Part shown: one piece after another, positions 43,013 to 52,217 of the stretch
Position numbering within the stretch: position 1 is the stretch's first letter
Layout of the letters: every line of letters starts with the position of its first letter
DNA from: Rhodococcus maanshanensis NBRC 100610
GTDB taxonomy: Bacteria > Actinomycetota > Actinomycetes > Mycobacteriales > Mycobacteriaceae
Assembly (NCBI RefSeq): GCF_001894865.1
Contig: NZ_BCXA01000018.1
Location: 87,543-151,542, forward strand
Direction of reading: 5' to 3'
DNA: 64,000 nucleotides
The notes under the pieces: model-generated
What the model was told of the DNA's origin: nothing
Database searches by the model: none
What the model saw: only the letters and a program-made list of their open reading frames with translations
Program-made: the position numbers and the translations under genes

Positions 43013-43951
43013 ATGACCATGACGTTCACCCAGCTCGACCTGCTCAGGGAGCTCGAGCCGACGGTCGAAGCCAATCTCAACCGGCACCTGTCGATGACCA
43101 AGAACTGGAATCCACACGACTACGTGCCCTGGGACGAGGGCAGGAACTTCGCGGAAATGGGTGGGGCGGACTGGGACCCGGACCAGTCGCGGCTCTCCGA
43201 GCTGGCGAAGGTCGCCATGATCACGAACCTGCTGACCGAGGACAACCTGCCCTCGTATCACCGTGAGATCGCCGGCAGCTTCTCCCTCGACGGGGCGTGG
43301 GGCACCTGGGTCAACCGGTGGACGGCGGAGGAGAACCGGCACGGCATCGTCATGCGCGACTACCTGGTGGTCACCCGCGCCGTCGACCCCGTCCAGCTCG
43401 AGCAGTACCGGATGGAACACCTGACCAACGGCCTCGACTCCCCGCTGAACGCCGCGTTCCTGCCGTCGGTGGCCTACGTGACGTTCCAGGAGCTCGCGAC
43501 CCGGCTCTCGCACCGCAACACCGGGCATGCCTGCGCGGACGATGTCGCGGAGCGGATGCTCGACCGGATCGCGGCGGACGAGAACCTGCACATGGTCTTC
43601 TACCGAACACTCGCGGGTGCAGCCCTCGACCTCGTCCCCGACGCAGCGATCGAGGCGATCACCGATGTGCTGATCAATTTCCAGATGCCCGGCCTGTCCA
43701 TGCCCGGCTTCCGGCGGAACGCGGTGCTCCTCGCCAAACACGGCATCTACGATCTCCGGCAGCACCTCGACGACGTCGTCATGCCGGTGCTCCGCATCTG
43801 GAACGTGTTCGAGCGCAACGACTTCACCGATGCGGGCGAGCGGGCGCGGGACCACCTGGCGACCCACCTCGACGACCTCCGCCACTCCGCCGAGCGGTTC
43901 GAGGAAGCGCGGGACCGAATGCTCGCCCGCGAGGCCGCGCGCGCGGAATAG
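43013..43951 (+). CDS. Acyl-[acyl-carrier-protein] desaturase (DesA type)
   Basis: This 312-residue enzyme has the two helix motifs that hold the di-iron centre of acyl-ACP desaturases: EENRHG near residue 107 and DENLHM near 196, each Glu/Asp with a following His. The sequence style, with TFTQLDLLRELEPTVEANL at the start, matches mycobacterial DesA1/DesA2. It would introduce a double bond in ACP-bound fatty acids, which feed membrane lipids or mycolates. The ATG at 43013 has AAGGAG upstream. It stands alone, followed by an alpha/beta hydrolase gene. Confidence 0.93.
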   Translation: MTMTFTQLDLLRELEPTVEANLNRHLSMTKNWNPHDYVPWDEGRNFAEMGGADWDPDQSRLSELAKVAMITNLLTEDNLPSYHREIAGSFSLDGAWGTWVNRWTAEENRHGIVMRDYLVVTRAVDPVQLEQYRMEHLTNGLDSPLNAAFLPSVAYVTFQELATRLSHRNTGHACADDVAERMLDRIAADENLHMVFYRTLAGAALDLVPDAAIEAITDVLINFQMPGLSMPGFRRNAVLLAKHGIYDLRQHLDDVVMPVLRIWNVFERNDFTDAGERARDHLATHLDDLRHSAERFEEARDRMLAREAARAE

Positions 43952-43992
43952 CCGCCACACACCGGCCGGGCGGCTGGGACTCTGGTCGCCGG

Positions 43993-44015
43993 CACCACGC
44001 CGCCATATCGTGGTG
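43993..44015 (+). terminator. Small hairpin between desaturase and hydrolase genes
   Basis: CACCACG and CGTGGTG form a perfect 7-bp stem with a nine-base loop, 41 bases after the desaturase gene. It is short for a terminator and could also be part of the next gene's 5' region. Confidence 0.4.
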
Positions 44016-44052
44016 GCACCGAAACCGGCACCAACGAGGGGACAGCAAGCCG

Positions 44053-45018
44053 ATGCAGGGATCCACCGTATGGCACTGGAACGTCAGCCTTCGGGCACGG
44101 CTGGTGTTCTGGTTCGCGAGAATCTTCATCAAGCCGCTGTTCACGGTGTGGCCGATGTCCGACCGCGGCATCCGCGCACTCGGGAAGCTCGATGAATGGT
44201 CCGACCGCACACCCGCCCCCAAGGGGGTGAGCATCGAGCCGATCACCCTGGGCGGTGTGCGATGCGAGAAGGTCACCCATCCGAGACGCGCCACCGACGC
44301 GCTGCAGGGGGCGACCATCCTGTACTTCCACGGCGGCGGATTCGTCTTCTGCGGGCTGGCCACCCACCGCGGCGCCTGCGGGGCGCTCGCGGCCCGCTCG
44401 GGTGTCCCGGTGATCTCGGTGGAGTACCGGCAGCTGCCGCACGGCGGCATCGGCACCTCGATCGCCGATGCGATGGCGGCCTACACCGCGCTGCTGGAGA
44501 CCTGCGACGACCCGACCCGGATCATCGTCGCGGGCGATTCCGCGGGCGGCTACCTCGCGATGAAGGTCGCCGAGATCACCGCGCTGCAGGGGCTGACCAC
44601 GCCCGCCGCGGTGCTCGGGTTCTCGCCGCTGCTCAATGTCGATCTCGAGTCACACGACCCGGAGTACATGAAGCGCGACGCCTACCTGCCCATGCGTCAG
44701 GTGCGCAACCTCAAGGACCGCTGGCTCGCGGGTCCCGACCTGATCGTCGGGGCGCAGTCCCCGGTGCAGGCAGACCCGGCACTGTTCCCGCCGGTGTTCC
44801 TCTCCGCCGCCGAGTACGAGCTGATGCGGCCGGACGTCGAGGCCATGACCGAGCGGCTCGAGCGGGCGGGCAGGCCCGTCGAGACCCACCTGTGGAGCGG
44901 GCAGATCCACGCCTTCCCGGTGTTCGGCGTCATGTTCGAGGAGAGCAAGACCCTGATCGCGCTCAGCATCGACTTCGCCAGGCGGAACGTGGCCTCGCGC
45001 GAGCGTCGCTCGGCCTAG
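44053..45018 (+). CDS. Alpha/beta hydrolase (HSL/Lip family)
   Basis: This 321-residue esterase has the hormone-sensitive-lipase form: the oxyanion motif HGGGF near residues 94-98, the nucleophile in GDSAGG near 163-168, a late Asp in the MRPDVE region and the His in QIHAF near 289. It resembles mycobacterial Lip proteins that act on short-chain esters. An N-terminal hydrophobic stretch (LRARLVFWFARIFIKPLFTVW) may anchor it to the membrane. The ATG at 44053 has only a weak GGGGACAGC upstream. It converges with dnaX across a hairpin. Confidence 0.88.
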   Translation: MQGSTVWHWNVSLRARLVFWFARIFIKPLFTVWPMSDRGIRALGKLDEWSDRTPAPKGVSIEPITLGGVRCEKVTHPRRATDALQGATILYFHGGGFVFCGLATHRGACGALAARSGVPVISVEYRQLPHGGIGTSIADAMAAYTALLETCDDPTRIIVAGDSAGGYLAMKVAEITALQGLTTPAAVLGFSPLLNVDLESHDPEYMKRDAYLPMRQVRNLKDRWLAGPDLIVGAQSPVQADPALFPPVFLSAAEYELMRPDVEAMTERLERAGRPVETHLWSGQIHAFPVFGVMFEESKTLIALSIDFARRNVASRERRSA

Positions 45019-45033
45019 CCCGGCCCGGCGCTT

Positions 45034-45098
45034 CCGCCGAGTGTGCACCTGCCGGGGCATCGGCCCAGGACAGGCGACGAGAACTGCACACTCGGCGG
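45034..45098. terminator. Long hairpin between convergent hydrolase and dnaX genes
   Basis: Arms CCGCCGAGTGTGCA (45034-45047) and TGCACACTCGGCGG (45085-45098) form a perfect 14-bp stem; the 37-base loop has its own CCTG/CAGG pairing. It lies between two convergent gene ends and can serve both. Confidence 0.65.
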
Positions 45099-45135
45099 TG
45101 CGGGCGGGCGGGGGCGAGCGAACGGGACGGGCCTG

Positions 45136-47430
45136 CTAGCCGTCGATGCGCTTGGCCCCGAGGTGGGTCTCCAGCAACTGGAGCGCGATCTCCTCGGGAT
45201 CACGGCGGACGGACGGGTCGGCCGGCTCGGCGGCCTGCGCCATCATCTCTTCCTCGTCCTCCGGGGTGACCGACTCGGGCGTGGCGGGCGGCGGGCCCGG
45301 ATCGTCCGGATAGTCGGGTTCCTCGGGCGGCGGGATGTCGTCGGCACCCGTACCCGGCGCGGACGCGGCCCGCGGGGCGGGCACGGATGCCGCCTGCTCC
45401 TGGCTCGGACGCGAGAATCTCGGCGCGCCTGCCGGTTTCGCCTGCTGCTGGCGGGCGGGCTGGGCGCGCTGAGTCTCTGCAGGCGCGGCGGTGCCGACCT
45501 CGCAGTCGATTGCCCAGTCCACGCCGAACACCTCTCGCAGCGCATCGCGGATCACGTCGGCGTTGCGCGGCTCCACCAGACGCTTGGCCAGTGGCGCGGA
45601 GGCATGGATGAGGATCAGGCGGTCGTTGTCCACCGCCCGGACCGTGGCGCCCGAGAGCATCACCTCGACGGTGCGGCTCCGGTCGCGCACCTTCGCCCTG
45701 ACCTCCGACCACACCGCGCGGACCGCGGTGGCGTCGGGTTGACCGGCGGCCGCTGGCGCGGGCACCGGCGGGGCCACCGGCTCGGACGGCGACGGCTCGG
45801 GCTCGGCGACGGCCAGCGGTTCCGGTTCGGGCGCAGGCACCGACTCGACGGGGGGCGCAACGGGTTCGGGCACAACCGCTTCCTGGACAACGGGGGCCGG
45901 CGCGGAAGGCACAGGGGCAGCGGGTTCCTCGGCCACGGGGGCGGGCTCGGGCGGCTGCGGGGCGGGCACCGGTTCCGGCGTTGCGGAGGGCGTCTCGGCC
46001 GGAACAGCGACCTCCGCGGCGGGCGACGCATCCCGTTCCGGTGCACCAGGTTCGGCCGCCACGGGGGCGACGACCTCAGGCGCGACCGGCTCGGGCCGAA
46101 CGGCCGGTGCCGGTGCCGGTGCCTGCTGGACCGGTTCGGGGTGCCGCTGCTGCGCCGCCGCGCGCTGCGACGGGCGCTGGTAGATCGGCTCGGGCTCAGG
46201 GGCACTCGGCCGCGCCGCGGGCTCCGCGGGCGCGCTCGATCGTGTCCCTGCGGCCTGCTCCGCCACCGGCAGCCCACCCTCGGCCCGCCGTTCGAGCCGC
46301 TCCAGCCGTTGCAGCACAGCCGATTCCGCGTCCGACGCGGCAGGCAGCAGCATCCGGGCGCACATCACCTCGAGCAGCAGCCGGGGTGCCGTGGCCCCAC
46401 GCATCTCCCCCAGGCCGGCGTGCAGGACCTCGGCGTAACGGGCCAGGGTCGCGGGACCGATCCGTTCCGCCTCCTCGCGGATCCGCTCGAGCACGTCACC
46501 GGGGGCGTCGACCAGGCCGCGCTCCCCCGCGTCGGGGACCGCCCGCATCAGGATCAGGTCGCGGATCCGCTCGAGCAGGTCGACGGCGAACCGCCGCGGA
46601 TCGTGGCCCGCGTCCATCACCTTGTCCACGGTGCCGAAGAGCGCGGCGCCGTCACCGGCGGCGAGCGCATCGACCGCGTCGTCGATGAGCGCGACGTCGG
46701 TGACCCCGAGCAGGGACAGCGCGCGCTGATAGGTGACGCCCTCGTCGCCCGCGCCTGCCAGCAGCTGGTCGAGCACACTGAGCGAATCGCGCGGCGACCC
46801 GCCGCCCGCGCGGATCACCAGCGGATAGACAGGGGCCTCGACGGCGACGTTCTCCTGCGCGCAGATCTTCTCCAGCAGTCCGCGCATCGTCGAGGGCGCC
46901 AGCAACCGGAACGGGTAGTGGTGGGTGCGCGACCGGATCGTCGGCAGCACCTTCTCCGGCTCGGTGGTCGCGAAGACGAAGATCAGGTGCTCCGGCGGCT
47001 CCTCGACGATCTTGAGCAGCGCGTTGAAGCCCGCGGTGGTGACCATGTGGGCCTCGTCCACGATGAAGATGCGGTACCGGGACTCCGCGGGCGCATAGAA
47101 CGCCCGGTCACGCAGCTCGCGGGTGTCGTCGACACCGCCGTGGCTGGCCGCGTCCAGCTCGATCACGTCGAGGTTGCCGGGACCGCCCGGGGCGAGCGCC
47201 ACGCACGACGCGCACACACCGCACGGGGTGGAGGTCGGACCCTCCACACAGTTCAGTGACCGGGCCAGGATCCGGGCCGACGACGTCTTACCGCAGCCGC
47301 GCGGGCCCGAGAACAGGTACGCGTGGTTGATGCGTCCGGCGTCGAGGGCGGTGCTCAGGGGGTCGGTGACGTGCTCCTGCCCCACCACCTCGGCGAAGGT
47401 TGCCGGTCGATATTTCCGGTAGAGGGCCAC
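45136..47430 (-). CDS. dnaX: DNA polymerase III subunit gamma/tau
   Basis: This 764-residue clamp-loader subunit has Walker A GPRGCGKT at residues 42-49, a four-Cys zinc module just after it (including CGVCASC), the Walker B box FIVDEAHM near 122-129, and sensor TTEPEKVLPTIRSR. Beyond about residue 400 it has a long low-complexity stretch rich in Pro, Ala, Glu and Val, then a tau-like C-terminal domain that binds the polymerase. The GTG at 47430 gives the standard ALYRKYRPATFAEVVGQEH start. In M. tuberculosis the dnaX gene is adjacent to the aminotransferase; here the two are 15 kb apart. Confidence 0.97.
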   Translation of the reverse strand: MALYRKYRPATFAEVVGQEHVTDPLSTALDAGRINHAYLFSGPRGCGKTSSARILARSLNCVEGPTSTPCGVCASCVALAPGGPGNLDVIELDAASHGGVDDTRELRDRAFYAPAESRYRIFIVDEAHMVTTAGFNALLKIVEEPPEHLIFVFATTEPEKVLPTIRSRTHHYPFRLLAPSTMRGLLEKICAQENVAVEAPVYPLVIRAGGGSPRDSLSVLDQLLAGAGDEGVTYQRALSLLGVTDVALIDDAVDALAAGDGAALFGTVDKVMDAGHDPRRFAVDLLERIRDLILMRAVPDAGERGLVDAPGDVLERIREEAERIGPATLARYAEVLHAGLGEMRGATAPRLLLEVMCARMLLPAASDAESAVLQRLERLERRAEGGLPVAEQAAGTRSSAPAEPAARPSAPEPEPIYQRPSQRAAAQQRHPEPVQQAPAPAPAVRPEPVAPEVVAPVAAEPGAPERDASPAAEVAVPAETPSATPEPVPAPQPPEPAPVAEEPAAPVPSAPAPVVQEAVVPEPVAPPVESVPAPEPEPLAVAEPEPSPSEPVAPPVPAPAAAGQPDATAVRAVWSEVRAKVRDRSRTVEVMLSGATVRAVDNDRLILIHASAPLAKRLVEPRNADVIRDALREVFGVDWAIDCEVGTAAPAETQRAQPARQQQAKPAGAPRFSRPSQEQAASVPAPRAASAPGTGADDIPPPEEPDYPDDPGPPPATPESVTPEDEEEMMAQAAEPADPSVRRDPEEIALQLLETHLGAKRIDG

Positions 47431-47637
47431 GCGGTGAGGGTACCGGCGAGGGGCGACAGCGCGTCGGCGGACCGCCGTCCCCGGGCCTCCCGCGCCGGAA
47501 CCCGCACCCATGCGACAGCCCGGGTGAGCGGATTCCGAAACACAGCCGCAACACATTCGCAGCGCAGGCGAAACCGCGACAGACCATCGTCACCACTCGC
47601 GTGCGGCCGAGGCCCGCGCGCGTGAGGAGAAACCGAC

Positions 47638-48975
47638 GTGCCCGAGACCATTGACGCCGGAGCCACCGCATGGCTGCTGGTGAGCACCGCCCTGGTCCTT
47701 CTGATGACGCCGGGGCTCGCCCTGTTCTACGGCGGTATGGTCCGCTCCAAGGGCGTGCTCAACATGATCATGATGAGTTTCGTCGCGATCGCCCTGGTGA
47801 GCGTGGTCTGGCTGGTGATCGGTTACAGCCTGGCCTTCGGCGAGGACATCGGCGGCGGTCTGCTCGGCGGGCTCGAGCACCTCGGCATGGCCGACATCAC
47901 CCCGGCGACCGTGCACAGCGGCGTCCCGGAGTTCCTGTTCGCCACCTTCCAGCTGACCTTCGCGATCCTCACAGCCGCGTTGATCAGCGGTGCGATCGCG
48001 GACCGCACCAAGTTCTCGGCGTGGATGGTGTTCGTCCCGGTGTGGACGCTGGCCGTGTACGCCCCGGTCGCGCACTGGGTGTGGGGTCCGGACGGCTGGA
48101 TCGCGCAGCTGGGCGCGCTCGACTACGCGGGCGGCCTGGTGGTCGAGATCGTCTCCGGCGCCTCAGGGCTGGCGCTGGCGCTGGTCCTCGGCCCGCGCAT
48201 CGGCTTCCGTTCCGAGCCCATGCGACCGCACAACCTGCCCCTGGTGCTGCTCGGTGTCGGGCTGCTGTGGTTCGGCTGGTTCGGCTTCAACGCCGGTTCC
48301 GCGCTCGCCGCGAACGGCACCGCGGCCGCGGTCTTCCTCAACACCCTGGTCGCGGGCTGCGCGGGCATGCTCGGCTGGCTGCTGGTCGAGCAGAAGCGCG
48401 ACGGACACCCCACCACCTTCGGCGCGGCCTCCGGCGTGGTGGCCGGCCTGGTCGCGATCACCCCGTCCTGCGGCTGGGTGACGGTCCTCGGCGCCGCGGT
48501 GGTCGGCACCCTGGCGGGCGTCGTCTGCTCCTTCGCGGTGGGCCTGAAGTTCCGCTTCGGCTACGACGACTCGCTCGACGTGGTCGGCGTGCACCTCATC
48601 GGTGGCATCGTCGGCACGCTCCTGATCGGCCTGCTCGCCGCCGAGGTGATGACCGGTGGGGTCGAGGGCCTGCTGTACGGCGGCGGACTCGCCCAGCTCG
48701 GCAAGCAGACCCTTGCGGTCGTCGTTGTCGGTCTCTACGCCTTCGGGGTCACCTACGCGCTCGGCAAGGCGATCGACCGCTGGATGGGTTTCCGGGTCAG
48801 CCGCGAGGACGAAATCGCTGGCGTCGACCTGGCGTTGCACGCCGAGTCCGCGTACGAGCACGCGGTCCTCGCGCACGGCGGGCCTGCCGGTCCGCCGCCG
48901 GGGATCTTCTCCCGCGAGCACGACGAGCAGCGTCACCGCCCGGCCGAGCCCGACCAGGACGACGTCACCGACTGA
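47638..48975 (+). CDS. amt: Ammonium transporter
   Basis: This 445-residue protein has about 11 membrane segments and the Amt/MEP/Rh signatures: LALFYGGMVRSKGVLNM near residues 26-42, FGWFGFNAGSALAANGTAA near 210-228, and the HLIGGIVGTLLIG region with a pore His near 315. It moves ammonium/ammonia across the membrane. The GTG at 47638 has GAGGAG upstream. Unlike the common arrangement, no glnK gene follows; the next gene encodes an unrelated alpha/beta hydrolase. Regulation by nitrogen is likely, but no GlnR box was found with confidence. Confidence 0.95.
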   Translation: MPETIDAGATAWLLVSTALVLLMTPGLALFYGGMVRSKGVLNMIMMSFVAIALVSVVWLVIGYSLAFGEDIGGGLLGGLEHLGMADITPATVHSGVPEFLFATFQLTFAILTAALISGAIADRTKFSAWMVFVPVWTLAVYAPVAHWVWGPDGWIAQLGALDYAGGLVVEIVSGASGLALALVLGPRIGFRSEPMRPHNLPLVLLGVGLLWFGWFGFNAGSALAANGTAAAVFLNTLVAGCAGMLGWLLVEQKRDGHPTTFGAASGVVAGLVAITPSCGWVTVLGAAVVGTLAGVVCSFAVGLKFRFGYDDSLDVVGVHLIGGIVGTLLIGLLAAEVMTGGVEGLLYGGGLAQLGKQTLAVVVVGLYAFGVTYALGKAIDRWMGFRVSREDEIAGVDLALHAESAYEHAVLAHGGPAGPPPGIFSREHDEQRHRPAEPDQDDVTD

Positions 48976-49092
48976 CCGAGATGCCCTCCTCGTCCGGTTC
49001 GATTCGATACGCTCCGCCCCGGTCCGGATAGGTAGGACCGTCAGCAGTCGACCCTCCCGCCAGGAGGCGCCGCGACCGGACCAGGAACGACG

Positions 49093-50796
49093 ATGACGAT
49101 GACGACGACGCTCCCCCCGGCAGGACCGCACCCGGCCGACGCCCCGGACACCGACGGGTTCGCCGATCGCGCGCGCCGCTACGGCCGGTCGCTCCATCCC
49201 GTCGGCCTCGCCGTCGCGCTGCTCTTCTTCTGCTGGTCGCTGACGCCCTCCCTGCTGCCGCGCGTGTGGTACCTGCAGGGCGTCGCCACCGGTATCAGCA
49301 TCGCGACCGGCTACGGGATCGGCTGCCTCGCGGCCTGGGCGGTGCGCAAATGCGGTGTCTCGCCTCGATGGTCCGATCGGACCAAGCGGATCGGCCGATG
49401 GACCCTGCTCGGGTTCACGGTGGTCCTCGTCCCGACCTTCGCGATCCTCGGCGCGGTGTCCCAGCAGGTGGTGCGCGATCTCGTCGGCGTCGAGAAGGAG
49501 CACGAGGCGAACTACCTTCTGGTGCTGTTGACCTCACTCGGTATCGCCGCGTTGCTCCTGTGGATCGCCCGCGCCACCCGGACGGCCACCAACCGAATGG
49601 CGGCATTCGGCCGCCGCTATGTGCCCGCACCGGTGGCCAGGGTCGCGAGCTTGGTCGTCGTGGTCGCCGTCGGCCTGATGATCGTCAACGGCATCGTCTA
49701 CCAAGGACTCATCGGCCTCGCGAACCGGTCGGCCGCCGCGTCCGATCACGGCACCGCCGACAACGTGACCCGACCCGAGATGCCCGAACGCTCGGGTTCT
49801 CCTGCGTCCGCCGAGCCGTGGGAGAGCCTCGGGCGCGAGGGCCGCACCTTTGTCGCGGGCGGTCCGACCGCAGACCAGATCACCGCGGCCACCGGCAGGC
49901 CCACGCTGACCCCGATCCGGGTGTACGTGGGACGCGAGTCCGCGGAGTCGATTTCGGACGCGGCGGATCAGGTGGTCGCGGAACTGGTGCGGACCGGGGC
50001 ATTCGACCGCGCGGTGCTGGCCGTCGCCACCGGCACCGGCCGCGGCTGGGTCAACGCCTCGGTCGCTGGCGCTCTCGAGTACACGGCCAACGGCGATTCC
50101 GCGATCGCGTCCATGCAGTACTCCTTCCTGCCCAGCGCGTTGTCGTTCATCGCGGACCGGGAATCGCCCAAGGAGGCGGGCCGGGCGCTGTTCGAGGCCG
50201 TCTACCGGGAATGGGAGTCCCGGCCCGCCGAGAGCCGCCCGAAGCTGCTGGCGTTCGGCGAGAGCCTCGGCTCCTTCGGCGGCCAGTCCGCGTTCGCGGG
50301 CGCCCAGGACATGCTCGCCCGAACCGACGGCGCACTGTGGGTTGGTACCCCGAACTTCTCCCCGCAGTGGTCGGGCGTGACCGAGGGGCGCGATCCCGGT
50401 TCGCCCGAACGACTTCCGGTGATCGACGGCGGCGCCAACGTCCGGTTCGCCTCGTCCGCACAGGATCTCGAACTCGAGGGCCCCTGGGGCATGCCCCGGA
50501 TCGTCTACTGGCAGCACGCGAGCGATCCGATCACCTGGTGGTCGTTCGACCTGTTGCTGAACCGGCCGGACTGGCTGCGCGAGCCGCTCGGCCCGGACGT
50601 CAATCCGGACATGCGCTGGATCCCGTTCGTCACCTTCTGGCAGGTGACCCTGGACATGGTCTTCTCGGCGGACGTGCCGGACGGCCACGGGCACACCTTC
50701 CAGGCGGACGCCGCGAACATCTGGGCGGCCATCCTCGCGCCCGACGGCTGGACTGCCGCGGACACCGAGAAGGTGCGGGCCGCGATGGCCGAATAG
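49093..50796 (+). CDS. Membrane-anchored alpha/beta hydrolase (Abhydrolase_9 type)
   Basis: This 567-residue protein has four to five N-terminal membrane segments (VGLAVALLFFCWSLTPSLLP and others up to about residue 210). A large soluble alpha/beta hydrolase region follows, with the nucleophile Ser in GESLGSFGG near residue 392. The layout matches the actinobacterial PF10081/PF15420 family, whose substrates are unknown. The C-terminal half carries GVTEGRDPGSPE and WRDP-like segments of the family. It follows amt by 117 bases on the same strand and ends just before a 20-bp hairpin. Confidence 0.85.
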   Translation: MTMTTTLPPAGPHPADAPDTDGFADRARRYGRSLHPVGLAVALLFFCWSLTPSLLPRVWYLQGVATGISIATGYGIGCLAAWAVRKCGVSPRWSDRTKRIGRWTLLGFTVVLVPTFAILGAVSQQVVRDLVGVEKEHEANYLLVLLTSLGIAALLLWIARATRTATNRMAAFGRRYVPAPVARVASLVVVVAVGLMIVNGIVYQGLIGLANRSAAASDHGTADNVTRPEMPERSGSPASAEPWESLGREGRTFVAGGPTADQITAATGRPTLTPIRVYVGRESAESISDAADQVVAELVRTGAFDRAVLAVATGTGRGWVNASVAGALEYTANGDSAIASMQYSFLPSALSFIADRESPKEAGRALFEAVYREWESRPAESRPKLLAFGESLGSFGGQSAFAGAQDMLARTDGALWVGTPNFSPQWSGVTEGRDPGSPERLPVIDGGANVRFASSAQDLELEGPWGMPRIVYWQHASDPITWWSFDLLLNRPDWLREPLGPDVNPDMRWIPFVTFWQVTLDMVFSADVPDGHGHTFQADAANIWAAILAPDGWTAADTEKVRAAMAE

Positions 50797-50809
50797 GCGG
50801 CTTCGCCGA

Positions 50810-50853
50810 CTGTGAGTGATTCGTACCCCAGTAGGGGTGCGAATCACTCACAG
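50810..50853. terminator. Long hairpin between convergent genes
   Basis: Arms at 50810-50829 and 50834-50853 form a 20-bp stem with one G-U pair and a four-base loop; the arm opens with CTGTGAGTGATTCG. It lies 13 bases after the hydrolase gene and 12 bases after the converging gene. Its outer CTGTGAGT is shared with the hairpin at 40408-40451. Confidence 0.85.
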
Positions 50854-50865
50854 GGCGCAGCCGCC

Positions 50866-51348
50866 TCAGGGGTGCATGGTGACGGTGTAGCCGGCGTTCA
50901 GGTTGGGGAAGCCGGTGTCCATGGTGCTCGCGATGCCGTAGTACACGCCGTCGTGACCGGTCATCCTCGTCCCGTCCAGGCTGGAGTCACCCTGGTAGTT
51001 GTTCGCCATGAACACGGCCTGGGCGTCACCAGGCAACCCGTAGGTGACATCGACACCGATCCCCCGCGGATCGTTGTTCGTCGCAGTGACGATCTGCGAG
51101 CTCCACGGCGCGAGCACCGCCCGCGGCCCCTGGATCCACTCGCCGTACGGATTGTCCGAGCCCCGCAGCACCATCGGCTGACCGGTGTTGTTCGTGATCG
51201 TCATCGCGATCGTCGGACCGGTCGTTGGCAGCGTTCCGGCGGACGCCGCGGCGCCGGTGAAGCTGAGGGTGGCGCCGAAGGCCAGGACAAGCGGGGGCAG
51301 GATGGCGATGCGGGCGAGGCGACGGCTGCGGGTTGTGGCGATGCTCAT
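50866..51348 (-). CDS. Small secreted protein, possibly ET79/aegerolysin-like
   Basis: This 160-residue protein has a signal peptide (RRLARIAILPPLVLAFGATL, likely cut after ASA). The mature part is a beta-rich domain of about 120 residues with TIAMTITNNTGQPMVLRGSD, WIQGPRAVLAPWSSQIVTA and FMANNY segments. This order is reminiscent of proteins related to the Bacillus crystal protein ET79 and of aegerolysins, which bind membrane lipids or act as pore-partner proteins; the match is from memory and uncertain. The ATG at 51348 has no strong ribosome binding site. It stands alone. Confidence 0.7.
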   Translation of the reverse strand: MSIATTRSRRLARIAILPPLVLAFGATLSFTGAAASAGTLPTTGPTIAMTITNNTGQPMVLRGSDNPYGEWIQGPRAVLAPWSSQIVTATNNDPRGIGVDVTYGLPGDAQAVFMANNYQGDSSLDGTRMTGHDGVYYGIASTMDTGFPNLNAGYTVTMHP

Positions 51349-51504
51349 GGTGAATGATCCTGTCCGGGTAGATGTTTGACATCTCGAGCCGGATCGTTCC
51401 GGCGCTGAGACAACTATCACCCGGCCACACCGCCAGCTCTGTCCACCGGGCGGGCCCCACAGGGGATGAATCGCGTGTCCCCCGATCGGGGGACTCCGCA
51501 GGCG

Positions 51505-52185
51505 CTACGACGCGGCAGGAGCCGTCAGCGCAGGGAACCAGATGTCCGTCAGGACCTCGGTGGCCGCCTCGGCAGAGACGTCGATCGTTCCCAGCGTCGC
51601 CCACCGGGTGAAGAACCGTTCGAGCTGCGTCATGAGAAGCTCGACGCGGAGCCGGGCCCCGTCGCGCTGGTCTTCCGGCCAGCGCGCGAGGTAGCTCGTC
51701 ATCGAGTTCGGGAGGGCGAGGATCCCATCCCGGGCGATGGCCCGGAAGTCGGGCTCGAGGGCCGTCGCCTCGTCCCAGGCCGGGAGCATCTCCTTGTACA
51801 GCTGGAACCACTCGAAGGCCCGGGTGAGCCAATCCGTGAACTCGGTCCGCGATCCGGTGTCGAGCACACGGTCCAGGTCTTGATAGACGGAAAGAGCGCT
51901 GGGGGCCATGCCTTCCTGGGCCAGTGCCATCAGGATGTCCACCTTGCCGGGGAAGTGCAGATAGAAGGTAGCCCGGCTGCAGCCGACCTCGGCGGCGATG
52001 TCATCGACCGTCACGGCCGCGTAGCCCTTGACGGCGAAGAGCCCCCAAGCCGATTCCAACAGCCGGGCGCGGGTCGCCCGCTTCTGCTCGGCCCGAAGCG
52101 TGCCGCGCCTGCTGCCCGCGCTCGTCGCATTGCCCACTGCATCCACCACCAATCGGAGTTTACTCGCGGCCCAGTCAGTCGCCAC
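51505..52185 (-). CDS. TetR-family regulator divergent from the mymA-like operon
   Basis: This 226-residue regulator has a TetR helix-turn-helix near residues 35-85 (RARLLESAWGLFAVKGYAAV, VDDIAAEVGCSRATFYLHF) after a 30-residue basic leader. The start is a GTG at 52185; the leader could be shorter if a later GTG is used, since no clear ribosome binding site marks either. It diverges from a six-gene operon beginning with a flavin monooxygenase. A TGAC-N5-GTCA palindrome overlapping a TTGACA box lies between them, which fits a local repressor. Ligand unknown, perhaps a lipid or ketone. Confidence 0.9.
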   Translation of the reverse strand: MATDWAASKLRLVVDAVGNATSAGSRRGTLRAEQKRATRARLLESAWGLFAVKGYAAVTVDDIAAEVGCSRATFYLHFPGKVDILMALAQEGMAPSALSVYQDLDRVLDTGSRTEFTDWLTRAFEWFQLYKEMLPAWDEATALEPDFRAIARDGILALPNSMTSYLARWPEDQRDGARLRVELLMTQLERFFTRWATLGTIDVSAEAATEVLTDIWFPALTAPAAS

Positions 52186-52217
52186 ATCGCCAGCAAGACA
52201 ACTTTACGTCATTCACT

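Noticed and set aside
45750..46230. Possible tandem repeat or insertion in dnaX
   Set aside because: The stretch is a Pro/Ala/Glu/Val-rich linker with irregular codons; such linkers are normal in actinobacterial tau subunits.
45043..47259. A 738-residue plus-strand frame opposite dnaX
   Set aside because: Antisense shadow of dnaX; Arg/Gly/His-rich with no motif.
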